Part shown: in pieces, positions 27,644-36,203 of the stretch
How positions within the stretch are numbered: position 1 is the stretch's first letter
Layout of the letters: each line of letters begins with the position of its first letter
Assembly (NCBI RefSeq): GCF_023953965.1
Contig: NZ_JAMLIX010000001.1
Span: 1,178,001 to 1,242,000 of the forward strand
Source of the DNA: Bosea sp. (in: a-proteobacteria)
GTDB lineage: Bacteria > Pseudomonadota > Alphaproteobacteria > Rhizobiales > Beijerinckiaceae
Direction of reading: 5' to 3'
DNA length: 64,000 bases
Translations under genes and position numbers: made by a program
Notes under the pieces: model-generated
Database searches by the model: none
What the model saw: only the letters and a program-made list of their open reading frames with translations
Told to the model about the DNA's origin: nothing

Positions 27644-27877
27644 GGGGTGGCTGACCGGGGATCGTGGCGGGACGGATGACGCCAACATGTTCAGGCAAGC
27701 CCGCTCTATCAAGGGGCGGGCCCGCATGCCACCCCGGCAAAGGGGCGCTCCCCACGGCAGCCGCGGAACAGGCGTCGTTTTATCCGACGCGCTTTAAGCA
27801 GTTTTTCAGCATTAACCGCCAGAAGTCGAAGGCTGAAACAGTTCACACCGTTAGGGAACCGCCTCGGGGCGTCTTTC

Positions 27878-29947
27878 ATGAAATCCATCCGGCTCAATAT
27901 CCTCAACAAGATCGGAATGAAAATCCAGATCATCACCATCTCGACACTGATCGGGATGGCGATCGTGGCCTGGTTCGCGGGCACGAGCCTGCGCAGCGAG
28001 ATCACCGACGGGCGAGCGGAGAAGACCCGCCAGCTCGTCCAGTCGACCTATGGCATCCTGGAGCACTTTCATTCCGAACAGCGCGCCGGAAAGCTCACCG
28101 AGGCCGAGGCGCAACGCGCCGCCATCGCCGTCATCAGGAAGCTCCGTTACGACACCAGCGAGTATTTCTGGATCAACGACATGGAACCGCGGATGATCAT
28201 GCATCCCGGTAAGCCGGAGCTCGACGGCACCTTGATCGGCGACATGGCCGATCCGAACGGGAAGCGCCTGTTCATCGAGATGATCGATGTCGTGAAACGC
28301 GATGGCGCCGGCTTCGTCAGCTATATGTGGCCGAAGCTCGGCGCCGAGCAGCCCGTCGGCAAGATCTCCTATGTCCAGGGTTTCGCGCCCTGGGGCTGGA
28401 TCGTCGGCTCGGGCGTCTATACCGACGACACCACCACGAAGCTGATGGGTCCGCTGATGCTGCTCATCGGCATCGCCCTCGCCGCGATCCTGGGCAACGC
28501 CGTCATCGCGACGAGCCTCGGCCGGCACGTCACCGCGCCGGTGGTGGCGCTGTCGGGCGTGATCGGCCGCTTCGCCTCGGGGGATTTCTCCGGCACGGTT
28601 CCCGCCACGGAGCGGAACGACGAGGTCGGCAGCATCGCCAAGGCCGTGCAGGTCTTCAAGGAGCACGGGCTGCGGCTCAAGGAGCTGGAAGCGCAGGAAC
28701 GCGCCGCCGCGGCGGCGCATCTGGCGCGGGCGCGGTCGATGGAAGCCGTGGTCGGCGATGTCAGCGAGGTGGTCGCGGCCGCGGCGGCCGGGGATTTCTC
28801 GGCGCGCCTGCGGCTCGCCGAGGGCGACGAGCAGATGCAGCGGCTGGTCAGCGGCATCAACGAGATCAACGCGGTGGTGGACGGGGCGACGACGGAGTTC
28901 GCGGCGGTCCTGTCGGCGATCGCGGGCGGGGATCTGACGAGCCGGGTCGAGACCGCCTATCGCGGCCGTTTCGCCGATCTCAAGGGCGCGATCAACGAGA
29001 CGGTCGACCGCCTCTCGGAGACCGTCGCCACGATCCAGACCACATCGGCCGATGTGGGCCTGGCCGCGCGCGAGATCAACACGGGCGCCGACGATCTGTC
29101 GAAGCGCACCGAGGAGCAGGCCTCCTCGCTGGAGGAGACCGCGGCGACCACCGAGGAGCTGGCGGCGTCGGTCAAGGCCTCCGCCCAGGCGTCGAAGCAG
29201 GCCGCCCAGATCGCCGACGAGGCGATGCAGGCGGCTGAGAACGGCGGCACCATCGCCGGCCGGGCGGTCGAGGCCATGGCCCGCATCGAAAGCGCCTCGC
29301 AGAAGATCTCCGACATCATCCGGGTGATCGACGACATCGCCTTCCAGACCAACCTGCTGGCGCTCAACGCCGCGGTCGAGGCGGCGCGCGCCGGCGAGGC
29401 CGGCAAGGGTTTCGCGGTCGTCGCCTCCGAGGTGCGCACGCTCGCGCAGCGCTCCGGCGAGGCGGCCAAGGACATCGCCGGGCTGATCTCCTCGTCCAAT
29501 GCCGAGGTCGGCGAGGGCGTGAAGCTGGTGCGCCGGGCCGGCGAGCAGCTCGCCCATATCCTGACGGCTTCGCAGAAGGTGGCGGCGACGATCGCCGACA
29601 TCTCGGCGGCCTCGGGCGAGCAGGCCAACGGCATCGACGAGATGAGCCAGGCGGTGGCGCATCTCGACGAGATGACGCAGCAGAACGCGGCGCTGTCGGA
29701 GCAGAGCGCGGCCTCGGCCAATGCGCTGTCGGGCCGCATCGAGCAGCTCAACGCGCTGGTCGCGACCTTCCGCACCGGGCGCGAGGCGCCGCGCGCGGCC
29801 AGGCCCGCCCCTGCCGCGACGCAGGCGGGCGAGCCGGAGCGGCTGCGCCGGCTGGCGGAGGCCGCCTTCGCCCAGTCCAGGGCCGCGCCGGCGCCGCGCC
29901 GGGCCGCCAACGGCCGCTCGCAGGATACCGGCTGGGAAGAGTTCTGA
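27878..29947 (+). CDS. Methyl-accepting chemotaxis protein (Cache sensor)
   Basis: A 689-residue transmembrane chemoreceptor. TM1 is at about 16-39. A periplasmic single-Cache domain (~45-185) carries the DTSEYFWINDMEPRMIMHP and GFAPWGWIVGSGVY motifs, and TM2 is at ~190-213. A HAMP domain (~215-267) is followed by a second HAMP-like stretch (~300-375, with AAGDFSARLRL and GGDLTSRVETAY). The signalling hairpin tip (IAFQTNLLALNAAVEAARAG, from ~residue 487) binds CheA/CheW. The C-terminus ends in GWEEF after a Pro/Ala linker, matching the aromatic-x-x-aromatic CheR/CheB tether pentapeptide. Cache domains often bind small carboxylates; the ligand here is unknown. No che operon is nearby. Confidence 0.93.
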   Translation: MKSIRLNILNKIGMKIQIITISTLIGMAIVAWFAGTSLRSEITDGRAEKTRQLVQSTYGILEHFHSEQRAGKLTEAEAQRAAIAVIRKLRYDTSEYFWINDMEPRMIMHPGKPELDGTLIGDMADPNGKRLFIEMIDVVKRDGAGFVSYMWPKLGAEQPVGKISYVQGFAPWGWIVGSGVYTDDTTTKLMGPLMLLIGIALAAILGNAVIATSLGRHVTAPVVALSGVIGRFASGDFSGTVPATERNDEVGSIAKAVQVFKEHGLRLKELEAQERAAAAAHLARARSMEAVVGDVSEVVAAAAAGDFSARLRLAEGDEQMQRLVSGINEINAVVDGATTEFAAVLSAIAGGDLTSRVETAYRGRFADLKGAINETVDRLSETVATIQTTSADVGLAAREINTGADDLSKRTEEQASSLEETAATTEELAASVKASAQASKQAAQIADEAMQAAENGGTIAGRAVEAMARIESASQKISDIIRVIDDIAFQTNLLALNAAVEAARAGEAGKGFAVVASEVRTLAQRSGEAAKDIAGLISSSNAEVGEGVKLVRRAGEQLAHILTASQKVAATIADISAASGEQANGIDEMSQAVAHLDEMTQQNAALSEQSAASANALSGRIEQLNALVATFRTGREAPRAARPAPAATQAGEPERLRRLAEAAFAQSRAAPAPRRAANGRSQDTGWEEF

Positions 29948-29975
29948 AGGCGCGGACCCGATCCGGTCGCCAGGC

Positions 29976-30007
29976 ACGGCGCCCGAAAGGGCGCCGTTCG
30001 CGTTTCC
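29976..30007 (+). terminator. Probable terminator after the chemoreceptor gene
   Basis: A 9-bp perfect stem ACGGCGCCC / GGGCGCCGT with a GAAA tetraloop (29976-29997), followed by a modest T-rich run (TCGCGTTT). It lies 29 bases after the chemoreceptor stop. Confidence 0.7.
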
Positions 30008-30186
30008 GCCGCCGCGCTCGTGGGAGCGCTGGCGTTTCCGCCGATTTCGTGTATATGCCCCGTCAACCGGCTTGAACCAGCCGGCGGCGCGACCCCTCCG
30101 CGATGAGGCGGCTCGCGGACTTCGGACCCTGCTGGACGACATCCCGGCCTGGCCCGCCAGATCAACCCGAACACGAGGATCTCCCG

Positions 30187-30456
30187 ATGTCGATCACTGC
30201 CGAGCGCAAGAGCGCGCTCATGAAGGAATACGCCACCAAGCCGAACGACACCGGCTCGCCGGAAGTCCAGGTCGCGATCCTGACCGAGCGCATCACCAAC
30301 CTGACCGGCCACTTCAAGTCGCATGCGAAGGACAACCATTCCCGCCGCGGCCTGCTCAAGCTGGTTTCGCAGCGCCGTTCGCTGCTCGACTACCTGAAGG
30401 GCAAGGACCAGCCCCGCTACAAGACGCTGATCGAGAGGCTCGGCATCCGCCGCTGA
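30187..30456 (+). CDS. rpsO: 30S ribosomal protein S15
   Basis: The 89-residue primary 16S rRNA-binding protein S15 has the family's NDTGSPEVQVAILTERI and HAKDNHSRRGLLKLVSQRR motifs, and ends in RLGIRR. The ATG at 30187 gives exactly the canonical length. It is followed by a terminator-like hairpin and pnp. In E. coli the rpsO-pnp mRNA is autoregulated by S15 binding; the leader here (29948-30186) shows no motif I can assign. Confidence 0.98.
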   Translation: MSITAERKSALMKEYATKPNDTGSPEVQVAILTERITNLTGHFKSHAKDNHSRRGLLKLVSQRRSLLDYLKGKDQPRYKTLIERLGIRR

Positions 30457-30476
30457 TCGACAGCCGTTTCGTTTAC

Positions 30477-30510
30477 GCCCGGCGCGAGCTGCTCCGGGCG
30501 GCTTCTTTTC
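30477..30510 (+). terminator. Terminator-like hairpin between rpsO and pnp
   Basis: GCCCGG (30477) pairs with CCGGGC (30494-30499), followed by GGCTTCTTTTC. It lies about 20 bases past the rpsO stop. The rest of the 261-base gap before pnp has a second GC-rich structured stretch (30514-30566, two GCGGCCGC-type palindromes) that could be a processing site, as RNase III sites are in other pnp leaders. Confidence 0.65.
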
Positions 30511-30717
30511 AGGCGCGGCCGCCATGGGGCGCCGGCCTGAGCTGCCGCGGCGGCCGCATGGGGCGGCCTCCCGCGTGACCCGCCGGGCGCCCGAGACGTC
30601 CATGGCAGGATCGCCGAGCGCCCGGACGCGCATCCGCATCATCCGGGCGTTCCGCCGTCTTGCCCATGGGCCTGAAGGCGCCGGACGGGTCGACATCCGA
30701 CCGAAAGACGAAAATCC

Positions 30718-32892
30718 ATGTTCGACATCCAAACCGAAGAACTGATCTGGGGCGGCCGCAAGCTCGTCCTCGAAACCGGCAAGGTCGCCCGCCAGGCGGA
30801 CGGCGCCGTGATGGCCACCTATGGCGAGACCGTCGTGCTCGCGACCGTGGTCTCGGCCAAGGAGCCGAAGCCGGGCTTCGACTTCTTCCCGCTGACCGTG
30901 AACTACCAGGAGAAGACCTTCGCGGCCGGGCGCATCCCCGGCGGCTACTTCAAGCGCGAAGGCCGCCCGAGCGAGAAGGAGACGCTGGTCTCGCGCCTGA
31001 TCGACCGCCCGATCCGCCCGCTCTTCGTCGAAGGCTACAAGAACGACACGCAGGTCGTCGTCACCGTGCTCCAGCACGACCTCGAGAACGATCCCGACAT
31101 CCTCGCCATGGTCGCGACCTCGGCGGCGCTGACGCTGTCCGGCGTGCCCTTCATGGGCCCGATCGGCGGCGCCCGCGTCGGCTATATCGACGGCGCCTAC
31201 AAGCTCAACCCGACGATCGAGGAGGCCAGGGAATCGGCGCTCGACCTCGTCGTCGCCGGCACGCAGGACGCCGTGATGATGGTCGAGTCCGAGGCCAAGG
31301 AGCTCTCCGAGGAGATCATGCTCGGCGCCGTGATGTTCGGCCACAAGCATTTCCAGCCGGTGATCGAGGCGATCATCCGCCTGGCCGAGAAGGCCGCCAA
31401 GGAGCCGCGCGACTTCAACCCGCCGGACGACCAGGCCATCCTCGACGCGATCATGAAGCTGGGCGAGGCGGAACTCCGCGCCGCCTACAAGATCACCGCC
31501 AAGGCCGAGCGCTACAAGGCGGTCGATGCCGTCAAGGCCAAGGTCGTCGCCGCGCTGGTCTCCGACGCGCCGGACGGCGTCACGACCTTCAGCAAGGACA
31601 AGGTCGGCGCGCAGTTCAAGGAGGCCCAGGCCAAGATCGTGCGCTGGAACATCCTCGACGACGGCATCCGTATCGACGGGCGCGACGGCAAGACGGTGCG
31701 CCCGATCGTCGCGGAAGCCGGCGTCCTGCCGCGCACCCACGGCTCGGCCCTGTTCACCCGCGGCGAGACGCAGGCGCTGGTCGTCACCACGCTCGGCACC
31801 GGCGACGACGAGCAGTTCATCGACTCGCTGGAAGGCACCTACAAGGAAACCTTCCTGCTGCACTACAACTTCCCGCCCTATTCGGTCGGCGAGACCGGCC
31901 GCATGGGCTCGCCCGGCCGCCGCGAGATCGGCCATGGCAAGCTCGCCTGGCGCGCCATCCACCCGATGCTGCCGGCCAAGAGCGAGTTCCCCTACACGCT
32001 GCGCGTCGTCTCGGAGATCACCGAGTCGAACGGCTCCTCCTCGATGGCCACGGTCTGCGGCACGTCGCTTTCGCTGATGGATGCCGGCGTGCCGCTGCGC
32101 GCGCCGGTCGCAGGCATCGCGATGGGCCTGATCCTGGAAGGCAAGCGCTTCGCCGTGCTCTCCGACATCCTCGGCGACGAGGACCATCTCGGCGACATGG
32201 ACTTCAAGGTGGCGGGCACCGCCTCGGGCATCACCTCGCTGCAGATGGACATCAAGATCGCCGGCATCACCGAGGAGATCATGAAGGTCGCCCTCGACCA
32301 GGCCAAGGGCGGGCGCGAGCACATCCTCGGCGAGATGGCCAAGGCGCTTAGCGCCTCGCGCAGCCAGCTCGGCGAGTTCGCGCCGCGCATCGAGACGATG
32401 AAGATCCCGGTCGACAAGATCCGCGAAGTCATCGGCTCGGGCGGCAAGGTCATCCGCGAGATCGTCGAGAAGACCGGCGCCAAGGTCAACATCGAGGACG
32501 ACGGCACCATCAAGATCGCCTCGGCCGACGGCAAGTCGATCGAAGCCGCGATCAAGTGGATCAAGTCGATCGTCTCGGAGGCCGAGGTCGGCATGATCTA
32601 TGACGGCACGGTCGTCAAGATCATGGAGTTCGGCGCCTTCGTGAACTTCTTCGGCGCCAAGGACGGGCTGGTGCACATCTCCGAGCTCGCCCCGCGCCGG
32701 GTCCAGAAGGTCTCGGACGTCGTCAAGGAAGGCGACAAGGTCAAGGTCAAGTTCCTCGGCCAGGACGAGCGCGGCAAGATCCGCCTCTCGATGAAGGTCG
32801 TCGACCAGCAGACCGGCGAGGACATCACCGAGAAGCTCAAGGCCGAGCGCGACGCCGAGAAGGCCCGCGAGAAGCAGGGCGCGGCCGAGTAA
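30718..32892 (+). CDS. pnp: Polyribonucleotide nucleotidyltransferase (PNPase)
   Basis: A phosphorolytic 3'-5' exoribonuclease and degradosome component. The 724-residue protein has two RNase PH domains (about 1-230 and 310-545), with the catalytic GDEDHLGDMDFKVAG motif near residue 485 and PFMGPIGGARVGYIDG in the first. These are followed by a KH domain (KIREVIGSGGKVIREIVEKT, ~555-615) and an S1 domain (GTVVKIMEFGAFVNFFGAKD, ~620-690). The C-terminus is charged. It follows rpsO and ends in a strong terminator. Confidence 0.98.
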   Translation: MFDIQTEELIWGGRKLVLETGKVARQADGAVMATYGETVVLATVVSAKEPKPGFDFFPLTVNYQEKTFAAGRIPGGYFKREGRPSEKETLVSRLIDRPIRPLFVEGYKNDTQVVVTVLQHDLENDPDILAMVATSAALTLSGVPFMGPIGGARVGYIDGAYKLNPTIEEARESALDLVVAGTQDAVMMVESEAKELSEEIMLGAVMFGHKHFQPVIEAIIRLAEKAAKEPRDFNPPDDQAILDAIMKLGEAELRAAYKITAKAERYKAVDAVKAKVVAALVSDAPDGVTTFSKDKVGAQFKEAQAKIVRWNILDDGIRIDGRDGKTVRPIVAEAGVLPRTHGSALFTRGETQALVVTTLGTGDDEQFIDSLEGTYKETFLLHYNFPPYSVGETGRMGSPGRREIGHGKLAWRAIHPMLPAKSEFPYTLRVVSEITESNGSSSMATVCGTSLSLMDAGVPLRAPVAGIAMGLILEGKRFAVLSDILGDEDHLGDMDFKVAGTASGITSLQMDIKIAGITEEIMKVALDQAKGGREHILGEMAKALSASRSQLGEFAPRIETMKIPVDKIREVIGSGGKVIREIVEKTGAKVNIEDDGTIKIASADGKSIEAAIKWIKSIVSEAEVGMIYDGTVVKIMEFGAFVNFFGAKDGLVHISELAPRRVQKVSDVVKEGDKVKVKFLGQDERGKIRLSMKVVDQQTGEDITEKLKAERDAEKAREKQGAAE

Positions 32893-32914
32893 GCATCGGC
32901 CTTCATGTCAAACG

Positions 32915-32950
32915 AAACGCCCCGCATCGGCCGATGCGGGGCGTTTTGCT
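32915..32950 (+). terminator. Rho-independent terminator after pnp
   Basis: A perfect 16-bp inverted repeat (AAACGCCCCGCATCGG at 32915-32930 with its complement at 32931-32946) runs into TTTTGCTTT. It lies 22 bases after the pnp stop. The A-rich left arm means it can also act in the other direction, for the convergent kinase gene. Confidence 0.92.
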
Positions 32951-32962
32951 TTGTCTCCATCC

Positions 32963-33003
32963 GTCATTCCGGGGCTTCGCTTAGGCGAAGAACCCGGAAT
33001 GAC
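32963..33003. repeat. Dispersed palindromic repeat (GTCATTCCGGG type)
   Basis: A 41-base inverted repeat: GTCATTCCGGGG and CTTCGC on the left pair with GCGAAG and CCCGGAATGAC on the right around a TTAG loop. This GTCATTCCGGG/CCCGGAATGAC motif is a familiar repetitive extragenic palindrome in Rhizobiales. It lies between two convergent genes. Only one copy is in the window. Confidence 0.8.
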
Positions 33004-33017
33004 AAAGGACAGGCGCC

Positions 33018-34016
33018 TCAGAGCAGCCCTTCGTTCCCCGCCAGCGTCTTCAGGCTGACATCCGGCCGGGCGCCGATATGCGAGATGACCTCGGCCGCCG
33101 CCAGCGCGCCGAGACGCAAGGAATCGCGCGCCTCCCGGCCCGTGGTCAGGCCGTAGAGGAAGCCCGCGGCGAAGAGGTCGCCGGCGCCGGTCGCGTCGAC
33201 CACGCGCTCCACGGGGAAGACCGGCTCCTCGACGATGCCGTCCGGCGTCACGGCGAGCGCGCCCTTCTCGGAGCGGGTGACCACGGCGAGCACGTTCTCC
33301 GAGCGCAGCCAGGACAGGGCGGTCTCGAAATCCGAGGTCTCGTAAAGGCTCTTGAGCTCGTGCTCGTTGGCGAAGACGAGATCGACCACGCGGTTGCGGA
33401 TCAGGCCGACGAACTCGTCGCGATAGCGGTCGACGCAGAAGGAATCGGACAGCGTGATGGCGACGCGTCCGCCGGCCCGGTGCGCGATCTCGGAAGCCTT
33501 GCGGAAGGCCTCCTTCGCCGCCGGCGGGTCCCAGAGATAGCCCTCGAGATAGACGATGTCGGCGCTCTCGACGGCGGCCGGGTCGACGTCCGCGGCCGAG
33601 AGGCCCTGGCAGGCGCCGAGATAGGTGTTCATCGTGCGCTCGCCATCCGGCGTGACGATTATGAAGGAGCGCGCCGTGGCCGGGCCTTGCGCCGCGTCGG
33701 CCGTGCCGAAGGCGACGCCGAGCGAGGTCAGGTCGTGGCGATAGAGCTTGCCGAGCTCGTCGGCCCGGACCTTGCCGATGAAGGCGCCCCTGCCGCCGAA
33801 GGAGGCGAGGCCGGCGATGGTGTTGGCGGCCGAGCCGCCGGAGACGATCCGGGCCGGGCCCATGGCGGCATAGAGCGCCTCGGCGCGCGCCTCGTCGATC
33901 AGCATCATCGCGCCCTTGGTCAGCTTCTGGGCGATGAGGAAATCCTCCTCGGCCACGGCCAGCACGTCGACGATGGCATTGCCGAGGGCGAGGACGTCCG
34001 TACGGGTCTGGGTCAT
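33018..34016 (-). CDS. PfkB-family carbohydrate/adenosine kinase
   Basis: A 332-residue ribokinase-fold kinase, most like the bacterial adenosine kinase/inosine-guanosine kinase group. The N-terminal glycine motif GGSAANTIAGLASFGG binds substrate, and the C-terminal PfkB signature DATGAGDLFAAGF holds the catalytic aspartate. The ATG at 34016 (MTQTRTDVLALGNAIVDVLA) fits the family start; in-frame codons further upstream run into sequence without family similarity. It probably phosphorylates adenosine or another nucleoside for purine salvage, but substrate assignment needs assays. It converges on pnp. Confidence 0.88.
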   Translation of the reverse strand: MTQTRTDVLALGNAIVDVLAVAEEDFLIAQKLTKGAMMLIDEARAEALYAAMGPARIVSGGSAANTIAGLASFGGRGAFIGKVRADELGKLYRHDLTSLGVAFGTADAAQGPATARSFIIVTPDGERTMNTYLGACQGLSAADVDPAAVESADIVYLEGYLWDPPAAKEAFRKASEIAHRAGGRVAITLSDSFCVDRYRDEFVGLIRNRVVDLVFANEHELKSLYETSDFETALSWLRSENVLAVVTRSEKGALAVTPDGIVEEPVFPVERVVDATGAGDLFAAGFLYGLTTGREARDSLRLGALAAAEVISHIGARPDVSLKTLAGNEGLL

Positions 34017-34108
34017 GGGCGGATCCGGGTTGCGCGGCGATCGGGCCGATAAGAAAGATGCCGGCCCTGTCGCATCCGCCCGGCGCGGGGTCAAGCACAG
34101 CCCGCCGA

Positions 34109-34480
34109 TCAGCCCGAACCGCGCCGGGCCGCCTCGTCGAGGATCGCCGTCAGGCGCCGCAGATCCTCGCCTTCGAGCGCGGCGATCTCATGGGCCAGGC
34201 GGTTGGCGAGCAGCGTCGCTTCCGGCGCGAGCCCGGCGGTGTCGACGACCGCGCGCGGATGCGACAGATCGGCGAGGCGAACGAGCTCGTCGGCCTCGTC
34301 CCAGATCACGCCGAGGAGATGGATCGTGCCCTGGACCAGGGTGAAGGTCGGGCGACCGCGCTTGCCGTGCTCCAGCGCCGAAAGATAGGCCGGCGTGACG
34401 CCGAGCCCCTCCGCCATCTGCGCGAGGCTCATGCCGCGTGCCTCGCGCAGGGCCCTGACGCGCCGGCCGAACGGCGTCAC
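34109..34480 (-). CDS. XRE-family HTH transcriptional regulator
   Basis: A 123-residue protein with an N-terminal Cro/C1-type HTH (FGRRVRALREARGMSLAQMA ... VTPAYLSALEHGKRGRPTF, residues 3-60) and a helical C-terminal region. The GTG start at 34480 overlaps the TGA of the smr-type gene (GTGA) and is preceded by a GGGGAGAGG Shine-Dalgarno sequence. It is the last gene of the tim44-mltA-smr-xre operon. Its target is unknown; an envelope or secretion role is only a guess from context. Confidence 0.88.
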   Translation of the reverse strand: MTPFGRRVRALREARGMSLAQMAEGLGVTPAYLSALEHGKRGRPTFTLVQGTIHLLGVIWDEADELVRLADLSHPRAVVDTAGLAPEATLLANRLAHEIAALEGEDLRRLTAILDEAARRGSG

Positions 34481-35031
34481 GGCCCCTCTCCCCTGAGCCG
34501 GCGCAGGCGGACATAGAGGGCGCCGGCGCCGCCATGGCGCAATTCCGCCTCCTCGAAACCGAGGACGAGCGGGCGAAGCTCGGGCAGGCGCAGCCAATGC
34601 GGCACCATCCGGCGCAGCACGCCACGCTCGTCGCCGAACAACGCCGGGGCGACGCCGCCCTTGCCGGTCACCACCAGGGCGATGCGGCAGCCGCGCCGCT
34701 GCTCGCGGCGCAGGAAGGCGTCGAGCGCCAGATGCGCCTCGTCCTGGCGCAGGCCGTGAAGGTCGATCGCGGCATCGACATCCTGCCGGCCCCGGCGCAG
34801 CTGCGTGCGCAGCCGCCGCTCGAGCGGCGCCAGCGGCGGGGCCTGCGCCTTCACCGGCACGGCGGCCGCGATGGCGCGCGCGGCGGTTTGCGTCGGCACG
34901 GCGGCAGCGGGTTCGGGGGCGGGCTCGGGCGCGACCGGCGCCCGGCCGGGCAAGGGCGCGACCGTGCGCGCGACCTGGCGCCAGAGCGCGAGGTCGGCCT
35001 CGGTCAGCGTCTTTCCGCGGCGCGCGCGCAT
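34477..35031 (-). CDS. Smr/MutS2-domain protein
   Basis: A 184-residue protein with a C-terminal Smr domain (AAIDLHGLRQDEAHLALDAF; VVTGKGG; GGAGALYVRLRR), a fold associated with DNA or RNA endonuclease activity. The N-terminal half is Pro/Ala-rich and likely disordered after a short RARRGKTLTEADLALWRQV helix, as in the YdaL/SmrA type. The ATG at 35031 is two bases past the mltA stop (TGACCATG); a start at 35046 inside mltA is less likely. No MutS domains are present. Confidence 0.88.
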   Translation of the reverse strand: MRARRGKTLTEADLALWRQVARTVAPLPGRAPVAPEPAPEPAAAVPTQTAARAIAAAVPVKAQAPPLAPLERRLRTQLRRGRQDVDAAIDLHGLRQDEAHLALDAFLRREQRRGCRIALVVTGKGGVAPALFGDERGVLRRMVPHWLRLPELRPLVLGFEEAELRHGGAGALYVRLRRLRGEGP

Positions 35032-35033
35032 GG

Positions 35034-36203
35034 TCAGCGCGGCCACAGCACGGTGAAGGCGACGGGGTGGCGGATCAGCCCGGCGCGATGGCCCGCCGCC
35101 GCGCCCGAGCCGACGAAGAGGTCCATGCGGGCGGGGCCGAGGATGGCGGAGCCGGTGTCCTGCGCGACCACGAGCCGGGCCAGATGCTCGTCGCCTCCGG
35201 CTCCGTCGGGAATCGTCGCGTCGATCCAGACCGGCAGCCCATAGGGCCAGGCGGTGCGGTCGACGGCGATGCTGCGCAGCGGCGTCAGCGGCAGGCCGGC
35301 GCCGCCGATCGGCCCGCTTTCGGGAGGCAGGTCGTCGCGGCGGGCGAAGAAGACGAAGGAGGCGTTCAGGCGGATCAGGTCGCGGGCGAAGGCGGGATCG
35401 GCCTTCAGCCGCGCGATCAGCCGGTCCATCGTCATCTCTTCGGGCGGGATGGCCTCGCGCCGGCTGAGCACGCGCCCGAGCGAGGTGTAGGGGTGGCCGT
35501 TGCGGCCGGAATAGGTCAGCCGCGTGACCGCGCCGTCCGGCAGCCTGACGCGGCCCGAGCCCTGCACCTGCAGGACGAAGCGGTCGACGGGATCGCGCAG
35601 CCAGAGGATCTCGAGCCCCTGCCCGTCGAGCGCGCCGGTCCCGATCGCGGTGCGGTCGGGGAAGGGCTCGAAGCCGGCGGCGGTGCGGCGCGCCGCCGAA
35701 AGCCGCTTGTCGAGGCCTGGCCAGTCGTCCTCGGAGAAGCGCGTCACAAGATCCTTCGGCCGGCCGTAGAGCGGCGTCGGGAAGGCGTCCGAACGGCTGA
35801 GCGAGCCTTCGAATTCCGGCTCGAAATAGCCGGTGGTGAAGCCGGTCGCGCCCTCTTCCGGCCGGATGCGCCAGAAGGAGAAGTGCCGCTCGAAGAAAGC
35901 CCGCGCCTCAGCCCGGCCGACCGGTCCCGCCACAACCAGCGCCTTTGCCGCGTCGCAGACGGCGGCTAGCCGTTCCGGCACGGGCACACCCTGCCGCAGG
36001 GGCGGATCGGCCGCGCAGCCGCGGGCGAAGACGGCGAAGGCGGCGGCGTGATCGTCCTCAGCCCAGCCCGGAAGCGCCGCCGGCGACAGCGCCTCGGCAC
36101 GGGCTCCCGGGGGCAAGGGCGGCGATGGGGCGGCGGCGGTCACGGATGCGAGGCCCAGGGCCGCGACGAACGCCAGGGCGGCACCGGCGCCGCCGCGGCT
36201 CAC
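35034..36203 (-). CDS. mltA: Membrane-bound lytic murein transglycosylase A family (MltA)
   Basis: A 389-residue periplasmic lytic transglycosylase cleaving the MurNAc-GlcNAc bond to 1,6-anhydro-muropeptides. An N-terminal signal peptide (~1-24) has no lipobox cysteine, so unlike E. coli MltA it is probably not a lipoprotein. The MltA domain (TGYFEPEFEGSLSRSDAFPTPLY onward) is followed by the C-terminal 3D domain with the catalytic-aspartate region VVAQDTGSAI ... RMDLFVGSG. Its ATG overlaps the stop of the Tim44-like gene (ATGA). Confidence 0.93.
   Translation of the reverse strand: MSRGGAGAALAFVAALGLASVTAAAPSPPLPPGARAEALSPAALPGWAEDDHAAAFAVFARGCAADPPLRQGVPVPERLAAVCDAAKALVVAGPVGRAEARAFFERHFSFWRIRPEEGATGFTTGYFEPEFEGSLSRSDAFPTPLYGRPKDLVTRFSEDDWPGLDKRLSAARRTAAGFEPFPDRTAIGTGALDGQGLEILWLRDPVDRFVLQVQGSGRVRLPDGAVTRLTYSGRNGHPYTSLGRVLSRREAIPPEEMTMDRLIARLKADPAFARDLIRLNASFVFFARRDDLPPESGPIGGAGLPLTPLRSIAVDRTAWPYGLPVWIDATIPDGAGGDEHLARLVVAQDTGSAILGPARMDLFVGSGAAAGHRAGLIRHPVAFTVLWPR

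Noticed and set aside
27681..27717. Heat-shock (sigma-32) promoter ahead of hslV
   Set aside because: CTTGATA is present on the minus strand, but the -10 side (CATGTT) fits poorly and no alignment is available.
27793..27818. CtrA box upstream of the chemoreceptor gene
   Set aside because: Two TTAA half-sites occur, but they are 14 bases apart rather than seven, so the consensus spacing is not met.
28957..32676. A 1239-codon open frame on the minus strand across the chemoreceptor, rpsO and pnp
   Set aside because: It lies antisense to three well-supported genes, is Arg/Asp/His/Leu-rich low-complexity sequence typical of GC-rich antisense frames, and has no recognisable domain.
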